DNA of 64,000 nt from NCBI RefSeq assembly GCF_029892845.1, contig NZ_JARXVT010000007.1, forward strand, positions 23,712-87,711. The letters run 5' to 3'. The translations under genes were made by a program, and so were the position numbers. A model generated the notes under the pieces. The model was given only the letters and a program-made list of their open reading frames with translations. It made no database searches and was not told where the DNA came from. Source of the DNA: Aurantimicrobium minutum. Its GTDB lineage: Bacteria > Actinomycetota > Actinomycetes > Actinomycetales > Microbacteriaceae. Positions 1-10,434 of the stretch are shown piece after piece (position 1 is the first letter of the stretch; each line of letters begins with the position of its first letter).

Positions 1-31
1 AGGCTCCTGTGATTTCAAATCACAGGAGCCT
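1..31. terminator. Perfect hairpin, probable terminator at left edge
   Basis: A 15-base arm (1-15) is followed by one base and its exact complement (17-31), then by T-rich sequence on the plus strand. It lies just past the stop of the minus-strand gene at 59, so it could end that gene, a plus-strand gene off the window, or both. Confidence 0.6.
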
Positions 32-58
32 TGTTTACGTTTATTTCGCTTTAAGTAA

Positions 59-649
59 TTACTGAATCTGAACAAACAGAACTTCTCGAAGCGAAATCAT
101 GTGCCTTCCCGACGAAGTGGTGATGTCGAGGTGATCAGCGCCCACCTGGTCGATGGTGCCCTGTAACTGTCCAAGAAGGGTGTGAATCATGACGTGTTTA
201 CGCCTCCTGCTCACATCGCGCAGCACGAAAGCTAGATTCACTTTCTCCGCTAGGCGAGCATTGCTTGATAGTGCCTTGAGATCATGATCAGAGACTTCTC
301 CCACTGGTGTGCCCAAACTCTCCTTCACGCTCTCCAGCGGAATGTTCACGCTTGTGAGCGCATGTAATCCCAGAATGAGGGGCCCGCCTATGTCTGCCGG
401 TTCATGAACCTCGATAGCTGCCCAGTCTTTGCCCACGTTCTTGAGCTGGAAGGTCAACCTGCGTCCATCTTTCGTGATTGCAGTCATGACCGTTGCAGGG
501 TTTGTCTGATGCAGTGCACGCAGGCGGTCACGAAGCGTCAGCTTTGCGCGCCTGTCGCGCTCTTCATCTTCTAAGCGGTTGATGAGCTCAGCATCAAGCT
601 CTCGCTCGAGCTGATTCTCTAAATCTTGAAACAGAGTGTCGAAGTCCAT
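59..649 (-). CDS. Conserved hypothetical actinobacterial protein
   Basis: This encodes about 196 aa and I do not recognise a named domain. The N-terminal third is charged and probably helical (MDFDTLFQDLENQLEREL, then a long E/R stretch). The C-terminal part alternates short hydrophobic strands and ends with a pattern like a small barrel (GTIDQVGADHLDITT). I start at the ATG at 649 rather than the upstream GTG-type start at 769, because the extension would run over the divergent gene. An AAGGTA (TACCTT on the minus strand) 8 bases upstream also fits a leaderless start. It is divergent from the Rv3235-family gene and lies in the neighbourhood that accompanies secA in actinobacteria. Function unknown. 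Confidence 0.75.
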   Translation of the reverse strand: MDFDTLFQDLENQLERELDAELINRLEDEERDRRAKLTLRDRLRALHQTNPATVMTAITKDGRRLTFQLKNVGKDWAAIEVHEPADIGGPLILGLHALTSVNIPLESVKESLGTPVGEVSDHDLKALSSNARLAEKVNLAFVLRDVSRRRKHVMIHTLLGQLQGTIDQVGADHLDITTSSGRHMISLREVLFVQIQ

Positions 650-750
650 AGTCAGCGAAGGTAAGAGCCGAACCTGAGAATGTGCTGGAGTTATCCACAT
701 GTTTCCTGAGAAATTGACTTTCGGTCTATTTCTCATGTCACAGTGTTCAC

Positions 751-1176
751 ATGAATACCGCACCTGCATTCCCCACCAAGCGCACTGGTTTTGTTAACGA
801 TGACTTCTTCGACCAGCAACCCACTGCAACCTCTGCCTTGCCAGATCCCCAGCCCTTGGTGGAGAACCTAGCCCGCAGTGTGATGGAGATACTTGCAGGT
901 TGCCGCGATCTGGATCAGATTTCCCGTTGGGTCACTGATGACGTGTATCGAAACCTTCTTCAGCGCGTTCACATCTCACGACGAGCTCGTGCCGTGAAGA
1001 AACAGGTGGCTGTGTTGCCGACTTTTGGCTTAGGTCGCACGATCATTACCCACCCTGTTGATGGGGTGGTGGAGTCGGTCGTGATTGTGCATGGCAAAGC
1101 CCGCACGCGTTCGATAGCTATCCGCCTCGAAGGCTTGGATGGTCGCTGGAGGGCAACCGCTATTCACGTTCTATGA
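751..1176 (+). CDS. Rv3235-family (DUF6459-like) protein
   Basis: This 141-aa protein matches the actinobacterial family named after Rv3235. A disordered N-terminus of about 35 residues precedes a helical segment (LARSVMEILAGCRDLDQI, with RWVTDDVYRNLLQR after it). A compact beta domain follows and ends in the family-typical LEGLDGRWRATAIHVL. The family has no established function; its members sit close to secA, as here. No transmembrane segment or signal peptide is visible. The ATG at 751 is the first start, in a 101-base divergent gap shared with the minus-strand gene ending its 5' end at 649. Confidence 0.8.
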   Translation: MNTAPAFPTKRTGFVNDDFFDQQPTATSALPDPQPLVENLARSVMEILAGCRDLDQISRWVTDDVYRNLLQRVHISRRARAVKKQVAVLPTFGLGRTIITHPVDGVVESVVIVHGKARTRSIAIRLEGLDGRWRATAIHVL

Positions 1177-1248
1177 CACTCCCAGCAGCTCTTCTTGAAA
1201 GAACTCGACAAACATTTCGGATTTGAACAGATTGTCAGTAGTAGCTTG

Positions 1249-1254
1249 TAGTTT
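1249..1254 (+). promoter_or_regulatory. Leaderless -10 element for the 1261 gene
   Basis: TAGTTT lies exactly 6 bases before the GTG at 1261, the spacing of leaderless actinobacterial promoters. It supports the GTG as the true start. Confidence 0.5.
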
Positions 1255-1260
1255 CGTCTC

Positions 1261-1668
1261 GTGAGCAAATACGGCAGAGAAAATCGCCGCCGCACAAACA
1301 GAGCGTCAAATCGTGCTGGTGAAGTAGATCGGCCTTGGGTAGCACCAGATGGTCCAACATCTGAAACCACGTCGACTCTCTATCTAGGCCAGTTCCTACT
1401 CACGCAACGTGAGATCAGGCTTGAACCAAAAGGAATGTTGGTGGAATTTGCCGTTGTTGTTTCTGAAACAACGCGGGAGGGGAAACGCGAAATCTTGTGC
1501 ATTGATAATTGCCACCGAAGCAATGTACATAAGCACCTCAACAACCACACGGACTATACGGTGTTGAAAGAGTTAGTATTTGAGGGTGACTTGGATAAAG
1601 CATTTCTCCAAGCCGTAGATGAAGCAACAGATTACTGCCTGGACTGGATTGGAGAAAACGATGACTGA
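1261..1668 (+). CDS. TumE-like toxin candidate (hypothetical)
   Basis: A 135-aa protein starting at GTG. The first 35 residues are basic and probably disordered. The remainder reads as beta strands (LGQFLLTQREIRLEPKG, then a VEFAVVVS strand). It continues into a D-N-x-H...H-K-H pattern (CIDNCHRSNVHKHLNNH) and a helical tail (LDKAFLQAVDEATDYCLDW). The Y/I-D-N followed by spaced histidines and then an L...F helix resembles the TumE/DUF6516 family of toxin-antitoxin toxins, but the resemblance is from memory and partial. The next gene starts 8 bases before this one stops, so the two are translationally coupled. Neither gene belongs to the usual secA neighbourhood, which suggests an insertion. 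Confidence 0.45.
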   Translation: MSKYGRENRRRTNRASNRAGEVDRPWVAPDGPTSETTSTLYLGQFLLTQREIRLEPKGMLVEFAVVVSETTREGKREILCIDNCHRSNVHKHLNNHTDYTVLKELVFEGDLDKAFLQAVDEATDYCLDWIGENDD

Positions 1669-2077
1669 CGTTCTTTCAAGTGCTACGTATCGCAAGCGCG
1701 TCAAGTACGTAATGAGTACTATCGGCTTCCAATCCCGAAATATGAATCTCGTAACGAACGATCAGGGAGAGACCCCACTGGTCATCGCTCTTCCTCATGA
1801 GCCAATGCAGGATGTTGTTAAAAGACTTCATGAAGCTGGTGGGACTGCAAATATTGTGGTGGCCTTCCCCAGAAAAGTTGTGGTTTTCCCTCTCACCGCT
1901 CAGGCGCCTGAGGGTGAGATTGTCGAGATGCCAATCTCAAACTCAATGTCAATTGGACTGTTCCTCCAGCAGAGCAAAAAGAACAAAAGTCACAGCAAGT
2001 CACTCCGTCTTACCTTCTCAGATCGTGACTTCGATGCTGAATACCAAACTAACCAACAGGTTTTTGAATACAGCTAA
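1661..2077 (+). CDS. Unknown partner protein of the TumE-like gene
   Basis: A 138-aa protein whose ATG (1661) lies inside the last codons of the preceding gene, an 8-base overlap typical of coupled pairs. It is predicted soluble. It begins with a helix (TYRKRVKYVMSTIGF), then alternating beta and alpha segments (TPLVIALPHEPMQDVVKRL; ANIVVAFPRKVVVFPL). It ends with a charged region rich in Ser, Lys and Asp. I see no helix-turn-helix, nuclease or transmembrane motif, so it is not an obvious DNA-binding antitoxin such as TumA. By position it could be an antitoxin or an immunity protein, but this is inference. An in-frame upstream ATG at 1619 lies deep inside the first gene and is unlikely. Confidence 0.6.
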   Translation: MTDVLSSATYRKRVKYVMSTIGFQSRNMNLVTNDQGETPLVIALPHEPMQDVVKRLHEAGGTANIVVAFPRKVVVFPLTAQAPEGEIVEMPISNSMSIGLFLQQSKKNKSHSKSLRLTFSDRDFDAEYQTNQQVFEYS

Positions 2078-2168
2078 CCCAAAAAGGCTGCAGAAAAACT
2101 ATTGCCTGATCTCGCTCAATAGCCAAAATCGGTTTTAGTACTGATCTTCCCTAATAAAAGTTGAGCAG

Positions 2169-4973
<2,805 letters not shown>

Positions 4974-5063
4974 GTATATCTCCGAAATGATGGTGCGCAG
5001 TAAGCGCTCAGGGTGGTCCGCTCGCTTGCGCGCAAGACCGCCCTCAATGCTACCGGGAATGAG

Positions 5064-5100
5064 CTCACCCCGCCTGTGCGCGAGCTGCAGGCGGGGTGAG
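5064..5100 (-). terminator. Strong hairpin between hpf and secA
   Basis: A perfect 13-bp stem (5064-5076 with 5088-5100) around an 11-base loop. On the minus strand it follows hpf by 9 bases and no U-run follows it. It could be an intrinsic or Rho-assisted attenuator, or a processing/stability hairpin separating hpf from secA mRNA. Confidence 0.5.
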
Positions 5101-5109
5101 AATGGTCTG

Positions 5110-5556
5110 TTAAGCGGCGTTAGACGGCCTGATGGCGTGCAGGTCTGAAGCTACTTTTTCGAGATCCTCGGGGGTAGCTGGCACGATGTCGAGCTGAGCA
5201 AAAGCTTCAGCACTTGCTTCGTGCACAGACAGGGGCTTCTGGTGACCGTGGTGGTGAATCTTTTTCTTATCGCGGGCACGACGCAACTGTTCCATCAAAC
5301 GACCCATCGCCAGGTCAAAGGCGGCGTATTTGTCTTCGCCGTCTGATTCAGCACGAAGGACGGGACCTGCTTCAACGAGCTTGAGTTCGACGTGGTCACC
5401 GCCGACGAGGCCTTTGCCGCCGTGGTGCTTGCTGACGGTGACGTCCAACTCAATGGGGCGGTCTGCGAGAAGTTCTATTTTGTCGACCTTCTCGGTCACG
5501 TAATTACGGAATCGGTCAGTGATTTCAATGTGGCGGGTGATGAAGTTAAGTTCCAT
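5110..5556 (-). CDS. hpf: Ribosome hibernation promoting factor (short form)
   Basis: A 148-aa HPF/RaiA-family protein that binds the 30S subunit in the A/P-site region and silences ribosomes in stationary phase. The N-terminal fold is complete: [20 protein letters not shown], the strand with [13 protein letters not shown], then the basic helix [24 protein letters not shown]. After about residue 105 there is only a short Ala-rich tail; the C-terminal dimerisation domain of long HPF, usual in actinobacteria, is missing. A strong RBS (GGGAGG) precedes the ATG. It lies between comF and secA, the order conserved in actinobacteria. Confidence 0.92.
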   Translation of the reverse strand: MELNFITRHIEITDRFRNYVTEKVDKIELLADRPIELDVTVSKHHGGKGLVGGDHVELKLVEAGPVLRAESDGEDKYAAFDLAMGRLMEQLRRARDKKKIHHHGHQKPLSVHEASAEAFAQLDIVPATPEDLEKVASDLHAIRPSNAA

Positions 5557-5653
5557 GACGACCTCCCGTAGTTGGCGTTTACGCCCAACTTTTGGGCGAT
5601 CCTTTCACGCCAATCGATGTTGTAGAAAATGTAGTCCTGTTTAGAGCAAAATG

Positions 5654-6355
5654 TCACGCATTTTCCCTGCGAGTGTCCTGAAAGTTTTTGGGAGTGTAGG
5701 CAAGGACGGCAGATCCCACCACGTCCGCGCCCCCGGCACGCAGTGCCCGGGCGCATTCCAGCAGGGTTGCACCAGTTGTGAGGACGTCATCGACGAGGAT
5801 GACTTTCTTTCCTTGCGCCGCAGGCAAAGCCCGGTAGACAGCCTTCATATTGCTGAATCGTTGCATTCGTCCCAGCTGCGATTGGTCTGCTCTAGTGCGA
5901 TTGATTGCAAGGAGCTTCTCTGGTCGCACACCTGCCGCTGTGGCCAGCAGAGCAATCGGTGAATACCCGCGCTGACGAAAACTGGCCCTGCTGGACGGCG
6001 GCACTACCCAACTGATGCGCAGGGGCAGCTCTTGTGACCGAACCGAGTCATAGCTGGCCTTCATTGCCTCCCTCAGAGGTGTTGCCAGATGCTTACTCAC
6101 GGATGTTCGCCCCTGCTCCTTGAATCGATGCAGAACGCCACTGAGGGGCTCTCCGAGCTCCATGGCGAACCACAGAGGAAGTCGCTGCAGGCTTTCCGCG
6201 TCAAAGAGTTCCCGGTATTGGAGGTCTGCCACGAGACGAGCCCGACATTCCTGGCAGAGATTCCGATCTGGGCGATCACACCCCGCACAACTAATCGGCA
6301 GTGCTAGCGCTAGGGCATCCGCACAGTGTTCTTTGAATTCCTGAAAACTCCACAT
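5654..6355 (-). CDS. comF: ComF family phosphoribosyltransferase-like protein
   Basis: About 233 aa. The N-terminus carries the ComF zinc-knuckle cysteines (CAGC and CQEC), and the C-terminal half has the PRPP-binding loop VILVDDVLTTGATL typical of type I phosphoribosyltransferases. ComF is needed for uptake of transforming DNA in naturally competent bacteria and may act with the ComFA helicase, but many actinobacteria carry it without proven competence. I start at the ATG at 6355 (MWSFQEFKEH), because the longer reading frame to 6481 runs into lpqB and looks non-coding. It sits 77 bases downstream of lpqB and 97 bases upstream of hpf on the same strand. Confidence 0.88.
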   Translation of the reverse strand: MWSFQEFKEHCADALALALPISCAGCDRPDRNLCQECRARLVADLQYRELFDAESLQRLPLWFAMELGEPLSGVLHRFKEQGRTSVSKHLATPLREAMKASYDSVRSQELPLRISWVVPPSSRASFRQRGYSPIALLATAAGVRPEKLLAINRTRADQSQLGRMQRFSNMKAVYRALPAAQGKKVILVDDVLTTGATLLECARALRAGGADVVGSAVLAYTPKNFQDTRRENA

Positions 6356-6432
6356 GCTAGGGAGTGTGCCGGAGTCGCTGGAGGCCCTGTGGCTCTTTCC
6401 ACTTATTCGTGGATAAGTTGTGGCCAAGGCTG

Positions 6433-8127
6433 TTATTGCTGAACGGCGAGCGTTGTCACACCCGTGACCGTGCTTTGCCACTGGGCACTGCTGCGCTGGG
6501 TGAGCACCTGACCATCGGAAGTGAGGATTCGAATACCGGCAACGGTATTTGCCCCGGCGACCGAGAGAGGAGTCCCTGTTGTCACAACCGGAAGATCGAG
6601 ACCCTGTCCACCAATGACCTGCGTTCGGACATGAGAGGAACCATTAGCTGCGGCTGACACACTTACCACCGTGGTGGAGTCCACCCACGCTGCGGTGATG
6701 GGGACTCCGGCTGCCAGGGAGAGTGTGAGAGGAACACCCAGTTGAGAAGGCACTGATTTCTCTCCGCGGACCAAAGCGCTCACCACCAGCTGATAGGTGT
6801 CCCCAAACTGCAGGAGCGCCAGCACGCGGGAACCGTCTCGGGAGAGGGACAAGGAAAGGATGTTGTCCGCTCCAGTCCAGGGAACATCGAGTTGCTGCTG
6901 CTTGCCGTCAGTGGAGATAACGAAGAGCTTGCTGGGCTGATCAGCAGGAACAGACCAGAGATAGCCAAAGTTATCTAATGCCGGAGCGATCAAAGCTGTA
7001 CGTGTATCCACCAACTGCGCGTTACCATTTCGAACAAAAGACGCTCCCTCTGTCGTGAGGATGGACGCCAAGGTGTTCCCAGCAGAGGTCGTAATGGCAG
7101 AAGGCTTTTGCCCCATCAACACCGGTGAGAGCTGAGTCACTGTTTCAACTTTGGACCCAGTCCAGTAACCAAAAGTTTTATCCGTCAACACCAGTGGCCT
7201 GGAATCAACAGGCTTGGGCAATACGGAGTCAATCGAACTCGAGATGGCGTTGTTGAGAACAGCACCATCCACCAACATGTTCACCGCAGTGATGTTGTCT
7301 ACTGACTGCAAGCTGGCAGAAAGTTGCTGCTTCATCTGGCGAATAATCGTGGGATCCGCAGAAAGCGCAGCTGAGTTGAGGTCAACGGTTGCTGTTCCCT
7401 TAGAAACAGGGACAGTGTCTGCCACAAGTGCAGTTCCGGCAGGGAAGCTGGTGTGGGCGGCGCCATTGGCTGACAGCCATCCTGATGGCCCAGCCAACAG
7501 CGCCTTGGTAATGCGTGTGCTGGCTGATGCGCCGTTGGGGAAGAATCTGACGTCGGGAACCAGCATGGAGTTGGTGGAGTCAAAGAAATACAACGGGTGT
7601 GCTTGGTACACCTGGTCGAAGGTGAAGCGGTCCATCACGACGCCATTCGGTGCGGCACTGATGCGCCATTGTCCTTCTACTTCTTGGAAGGAGTAGTCGC
7701 TCGTGATGGATTGGGGTGGAGAAACATCTACATAATTTCCCTGGGAGTCAACCAGTGCATTGAGTGAATAGGTCAGTTGGCCTTGACCTTCTGCTGTTTG
7801 GGTCACCGTGCGGAGACCTGCATCCACGCTCACACCTGTGGTGGCATCCCATTTCGCAGCGAACTCAGGGGTAAGGAACTGCCGGGCAATGGCATAGTCG
7901 CTCACCGGTGAGGAAGACGCTTCAACAAAGCCGCGGAGAATCTGTTCAATGGTGGCGCCCTGAACGGGGCCAGAAGGCAAGAACTCAATGGCATCGTCTT
8001 CCACAGGAACGACCGCAGAGCCCTGATTCACACCACTGCTCCGAGGGATACCTGAGCACGCAGTCAGCACAAATACAGACAAGATGGCCAGCGCCATAGC
8101 TGTTCCACGCGTTAGCTTCTGTGACAT
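6433..8127 (-). CDS. lpqB: Lipoprotein LpqB, MtrAB accessory
   Basis: A 564-aa lipoprotein with a signal peptide ending in the lipobox LTAC (Cys24), so it is anchored outside the membrane. A GerMN/sporulation-like domain (about 150-300) precedes a beta-propeller-like C-terminal domain (about 310-560). In mycobacteria LpqB interacts with the sensor kinase MtrB and tunes MtrA phosphorylation. Here its ATG shares one base with the mtrB stop (TAATG), so the two are translationally coupled in the order mtrA-mtrB-lpqB. The downstream neighbour is comF. Confidence 0.95.
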   Translation of the reverse strand: MSQKLTRGTAMALAILSVFVLTACSGIPRSSGVNQGSAVVPVEDDAIEFLPSGPVQGATIEQILRGFVEASSSPVSDYAIARQFLTPEFAAKWDATTGVSVDAGLRTVTQTAEGQGQLTYSLNALVDSQGNYVDVSPPQSITSDYSFQEVEGQWRISAAPNGVVMDRFTFDQVYQAHPLYFFDSTNSMLVPDVRFFPNGASASTRITKALLAGPSGWLSANGAAHTSFPAGTALVADTVPVSKGTATVDLNSAALSADPTIIRQMKQQLSASLQSVDNITAVNMLVDGAVLNNAISSSIDSVLPKPVDSRPLVLTDKTFGYWTGSKVETVTQLSPVLMGQKPSAITTSAGNTLASILTTEGASFVRNGNAQLVDTRTALIAPALDNFGYLWSVPADQPSKLFVISTDGKQQQLDVPWTGADNILSLSLSRDGSRVLALLQFGDTYQLVVSALVRGEKSVPSQLGVPLTLSLAAGVPITAAWVDSTTVVSVSAAANGSSHVRTQVIGGQGLDLPVVTTGTPLSVAGANTVAGIRILTSDGQVLTQRSSAQWQSTVTGVTTLAVQQ

Positions 8128-9716
8128 TACGACTCCCTGCCTGATTCATCAGTGGGGTCGAGGGGCAACGGTGAAGAAGCAATGGGAACATCAAGTTCCC
8201 GGGGCAGCGTGAGACGGAACAGAGCACCTTCACCCGGAGCTGCCCACACATCGAGTTGTCCGTTGTGAACGCGGGCATCTTCCAAAGAGATCGCCAGACC
8301 GAGACCTGTGCCACCTAAGGTACGTTGGCGTGAAGGATCAGCGCGCCAAAAGCGGCTAAAGACTTGCTCCAGTTGTTCAGGATCCATACCGACACCGTGG
8401 TCACGAACGCTAATCGCCACAGCGGTGGCGTTGGAGTCCACGGCAACATCAATGGCCTTTTGCTCACCATGTTCAATAGCGTTACCAATGAGGTTCATCA
8501 AGATTCTGCGAACGCGGCGTGGATCAATATCTGCGTCGAAGTGACCACCAGGGGCGGTGAGCGACAGATCACAACCGTGCTGTTCGGCCAATGTCGTCAT
8601 GGTGCCCACCACATCTTGTACGAGTCCGGCAACATTGGTGGGCTCAGGCTCGAGGTTCACGCTTCCCGCGTCATAGCGGCTGATCTCGAGCAAGTCACCC
8701 AGAAGCTTCTCAAAGCGGAGCACCTGAGCATTCAAGAGTTCGGTGCTGCGCCGGGTCTTGGAGTCAAAACTCTCTCGTTCTTGGAAGAGAACATCTCCTG
8801 CGAGCTTGATGGTGGTGAGTGGTGTGCGGAGCTCATGAGAGACGTCGGAGACGAAGCGTTGCTGCATGACGGAAAGGTCTGCGAGCTCCGTCAACTGGCG
8901 CTGCATGCTGCCTGCCATGTCATTGAATGACCTGGCAAGCGTGGCCACCACATCTTCGCCCTTTTCCGGGATACGCACGGCCAAGTCTCCGGCAGCAAGC
9001 TTTTGCGACGTTTCTGCCGCATTCTTCAGAGGCGAGACAACCATGCGGGAGACGAACCAGGCCACACCCCCGACCAGAATCAACAGGCCCAGACCTGAGA
9101 ACCACAACACCTGCTGAATAAACAGCAAGGTTTGTTCCGACTGCTCAAAGTCATAGCCAATGAAAAGTTCGTAGGTGCCAGCTCCTGGGATATCCAGTTG
9201 AGAGCCCACCACGACTCCGGGCACAACTGAACCATTGACTGGAAGCTCAACGGACTGCCAGAACTGCTGGTCAGGAGTGGTCATCACCTGATCTTTGAGC
9301 TCGGTGGTGATGACACCACCGGTTAGTTCTGTGCTCGAGAAGTTTTGCGGAGCAAGTGCATTGGGTTCCTGATCGGGAACACGGTACACAGCCACGAGAC
9401 CACTCGAGGACGCATCACGAATAGCGGTTCGAGCAGCGTTCATCACCGACTGCATCGATGCTTGGTCGCTGGCGTCAGATGAGTCGAAGATTCTTTGTGC
9501 AGCAACCTGTGCACGTTGTGATTCGGAAAGGACTTGGTTCAGACGCGAAGCAAAGAGGTCATTGCTGATCGAGAACGACATATAGATACCGACCAAGATG
9601 ATGGCAACGCCTGAAAGTGCCATCGAGGCCACGACGGTTCGAAATTGCAGGGAGCGACGCCACACGCGCGTCACGCGCGCTGGAAGCCCAAGAATGTCGA
9701 AGCGTCGAACCTTCAT
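8127..9716 (-). CDS. mtrB: Sensor histidine kinase MtrB
   Basis: A 529-aa membrane kinase partnered with MtrA that controls cell-wall turnover, division and osmotic response in actinobacteria. It has TM1 at about 27-50, an extracytoplasmic domain of about 150 residues, TM2 at about 203-224 and a HAMP linker. The dimerisation box DVSHELRTPL carries the phospho-accepting His294. The ATPase domain shows N-box NLIGNAIEHG, GVGMDPEQ and GGTGLGLAIS. It starts 7 bases after mtrA and overlaps lpqB by one base. Confidence 0.96.
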   Translation of the reverse strand: MKVRRFDILGLPARVTRVWRRSLQFRTVVASMALSGVAIILVGIYMSFSISNDLFASRLNQVLSESQRAQVAAQRIFDSSDASDQASMQSVMNAARTAIRDASSSGLVAVYRVPDQEPNALAPQNFSSTELTGGVITTELKDQVMTTPDQQFWQSVELPVNGSVVPGVVVGSQLDIPGAGTYELFIGYDFEQSEQTLLFIQQVLWFSGLGLLILVGGVAWFVSRMVVSPLKNAAETSQKLAAGDLAVRIPEKGEDVVATLARSFNDMAGSMQRQLTELADLSVMQQRFVSDVSHELRTPLTTIKLAGDVLFQERESFDSKTRRSTELLNAQVLRFEKLLGDLLEISRYDAGSVNLEPEPTNVAGLVQDVVGTMTTLAEQHGCDLSLTAPGGHFDADIDPRRVRRILMNLIGNAIEHGEQKAIDVAVDSNATAVAISVRDHGVGMDPEQLEQVFSRFWRADPSRQRTLGGTGLGLAISLEDARVHNGQLDVWAAPGEGALFRLTLPRELDVPIASSPLPLDPTDESGRES

Positions 9717-9723
9717 TGCGAGG

Positions 9724-10410
9724 TTAGATCACAGCTCCGGCACGGTAACCGATGCCGCGCACGGTTGTCACGATGGTGGGGTTGTCCGCATCAAACTCAA
9801 CCTTGCTGCGCAGACGCTGGACGTGCACGTTCACGAGGCGAGTATCAGCCTTGTATTGGTAGCCCCAGACCTTCTCCAGCAACATTTCACGCGTGAATAC
9901 CTGCTGAGGCTTGGAAGCTAAGGCAACGAGCAGGTCAAACTCCAGCGGTGTGAGGTTGATGGTGGAATCTCCACGCTTCACTTCGTGGCCATCCACATCA
10001 ATACTCAAGTCACCAATACGCAGAGTCTGCGCTGTGGTCACGCCAGGGGCCATGGAGCGCAGACGCGTACGAATACGTGCGGCTAGCTCTCCTGGATTGA
10101 AGGGCTTGACCATGTAGTCATCAGCACCTGCTTCAAGACCTGCAACAACATCTGCCGCGTCACCCTTGGCAGTGAGCATGATGATGGGCACGCCAGATTC
10201 CTGGCGAATCTGACCACACACTTCAATACCGTCAAAGCCAGGAAGCATGAGGTCAAGTAGAACGAGGTCAGGCTTATGTTCGCGGAATGCAGCAAGTGCT
10301 TCTGCGCCATCGGCGCAGAACGAAGGCGTAAAGCCTTCGCCTTCCAGGACGATACCGACCATCTCCGCCAACGCGGCGTCATCGTCTACAACCAGAATGC
10401 GTGCACTCAT
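9724..10410 (-). CDS. mtrA: DNA-binding response regulator MtrA
   Basis: A 228-aa OmpR-type regulator. The receiver domain has the acidic pocket (VVDDD, residues 7-11), the phospho-acceptor Asp53 in LLDLMLPG and the conserved Lys in MVKPF. The C-terminal winged helix includes LTPLEFDLLVALA and VWGYQYKADTRLVNVHVQRLRSKV. MtrA is the essential master regulator of envelope and division genes in mycobacteria. A TAGGCT 7 bases before the ATG points to a leaderless transcript heading the mtrA-mtrB-lpqB operon. ahcY ends 24 bases upstream. Confidence 0.97.
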   Translation of the reverse strand: MSARILVVDDDAALAEMVGIVLEGEGFTPSFCADGAEALAAFREHKPDLVLLDLMLPGFDGIEVCGQIRQESGVPIIMLTAKGDAADVVAGLEAGADDYMVKPFNPGELAARIRTRLRSMAPGVTTAQTLRIGDLSIDVDGHEVKRGDSTINLTPLEFDLLVALASKPQQVFTREMLLEKVWGYQYKADTRLVNVHVQRLRSKVEFDADNPTIVTTVRGIGYRAGAVI

Positions 10411-10417
10411 GCGTTAG

Positions 10418-10423
10418 AGCCTA
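10418..10423 (-). promoter_or_regulatory. Leaderless -10 of mtrA
   Basis: TAGGCT on the minus strand, 7 bases before the mtrA ATG. It overlaps a small inverted repeat (CTAGTC...GACTAG, 10421-10438) that also spans the ahcY stop codon and might be a regulator site. Confidence 0.5.
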
Positions 10424-10434
10424 GTCTCCAAGGA

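Noticed and set aside
691..699. Perfect DnaA-box-like TTATCCACA in the divergent gap
   Set aside because: A single copy with no cluster, AT-rich unwinding region or dnaA/dnaN nearby; a chance 9-mer is the simpler explanation.
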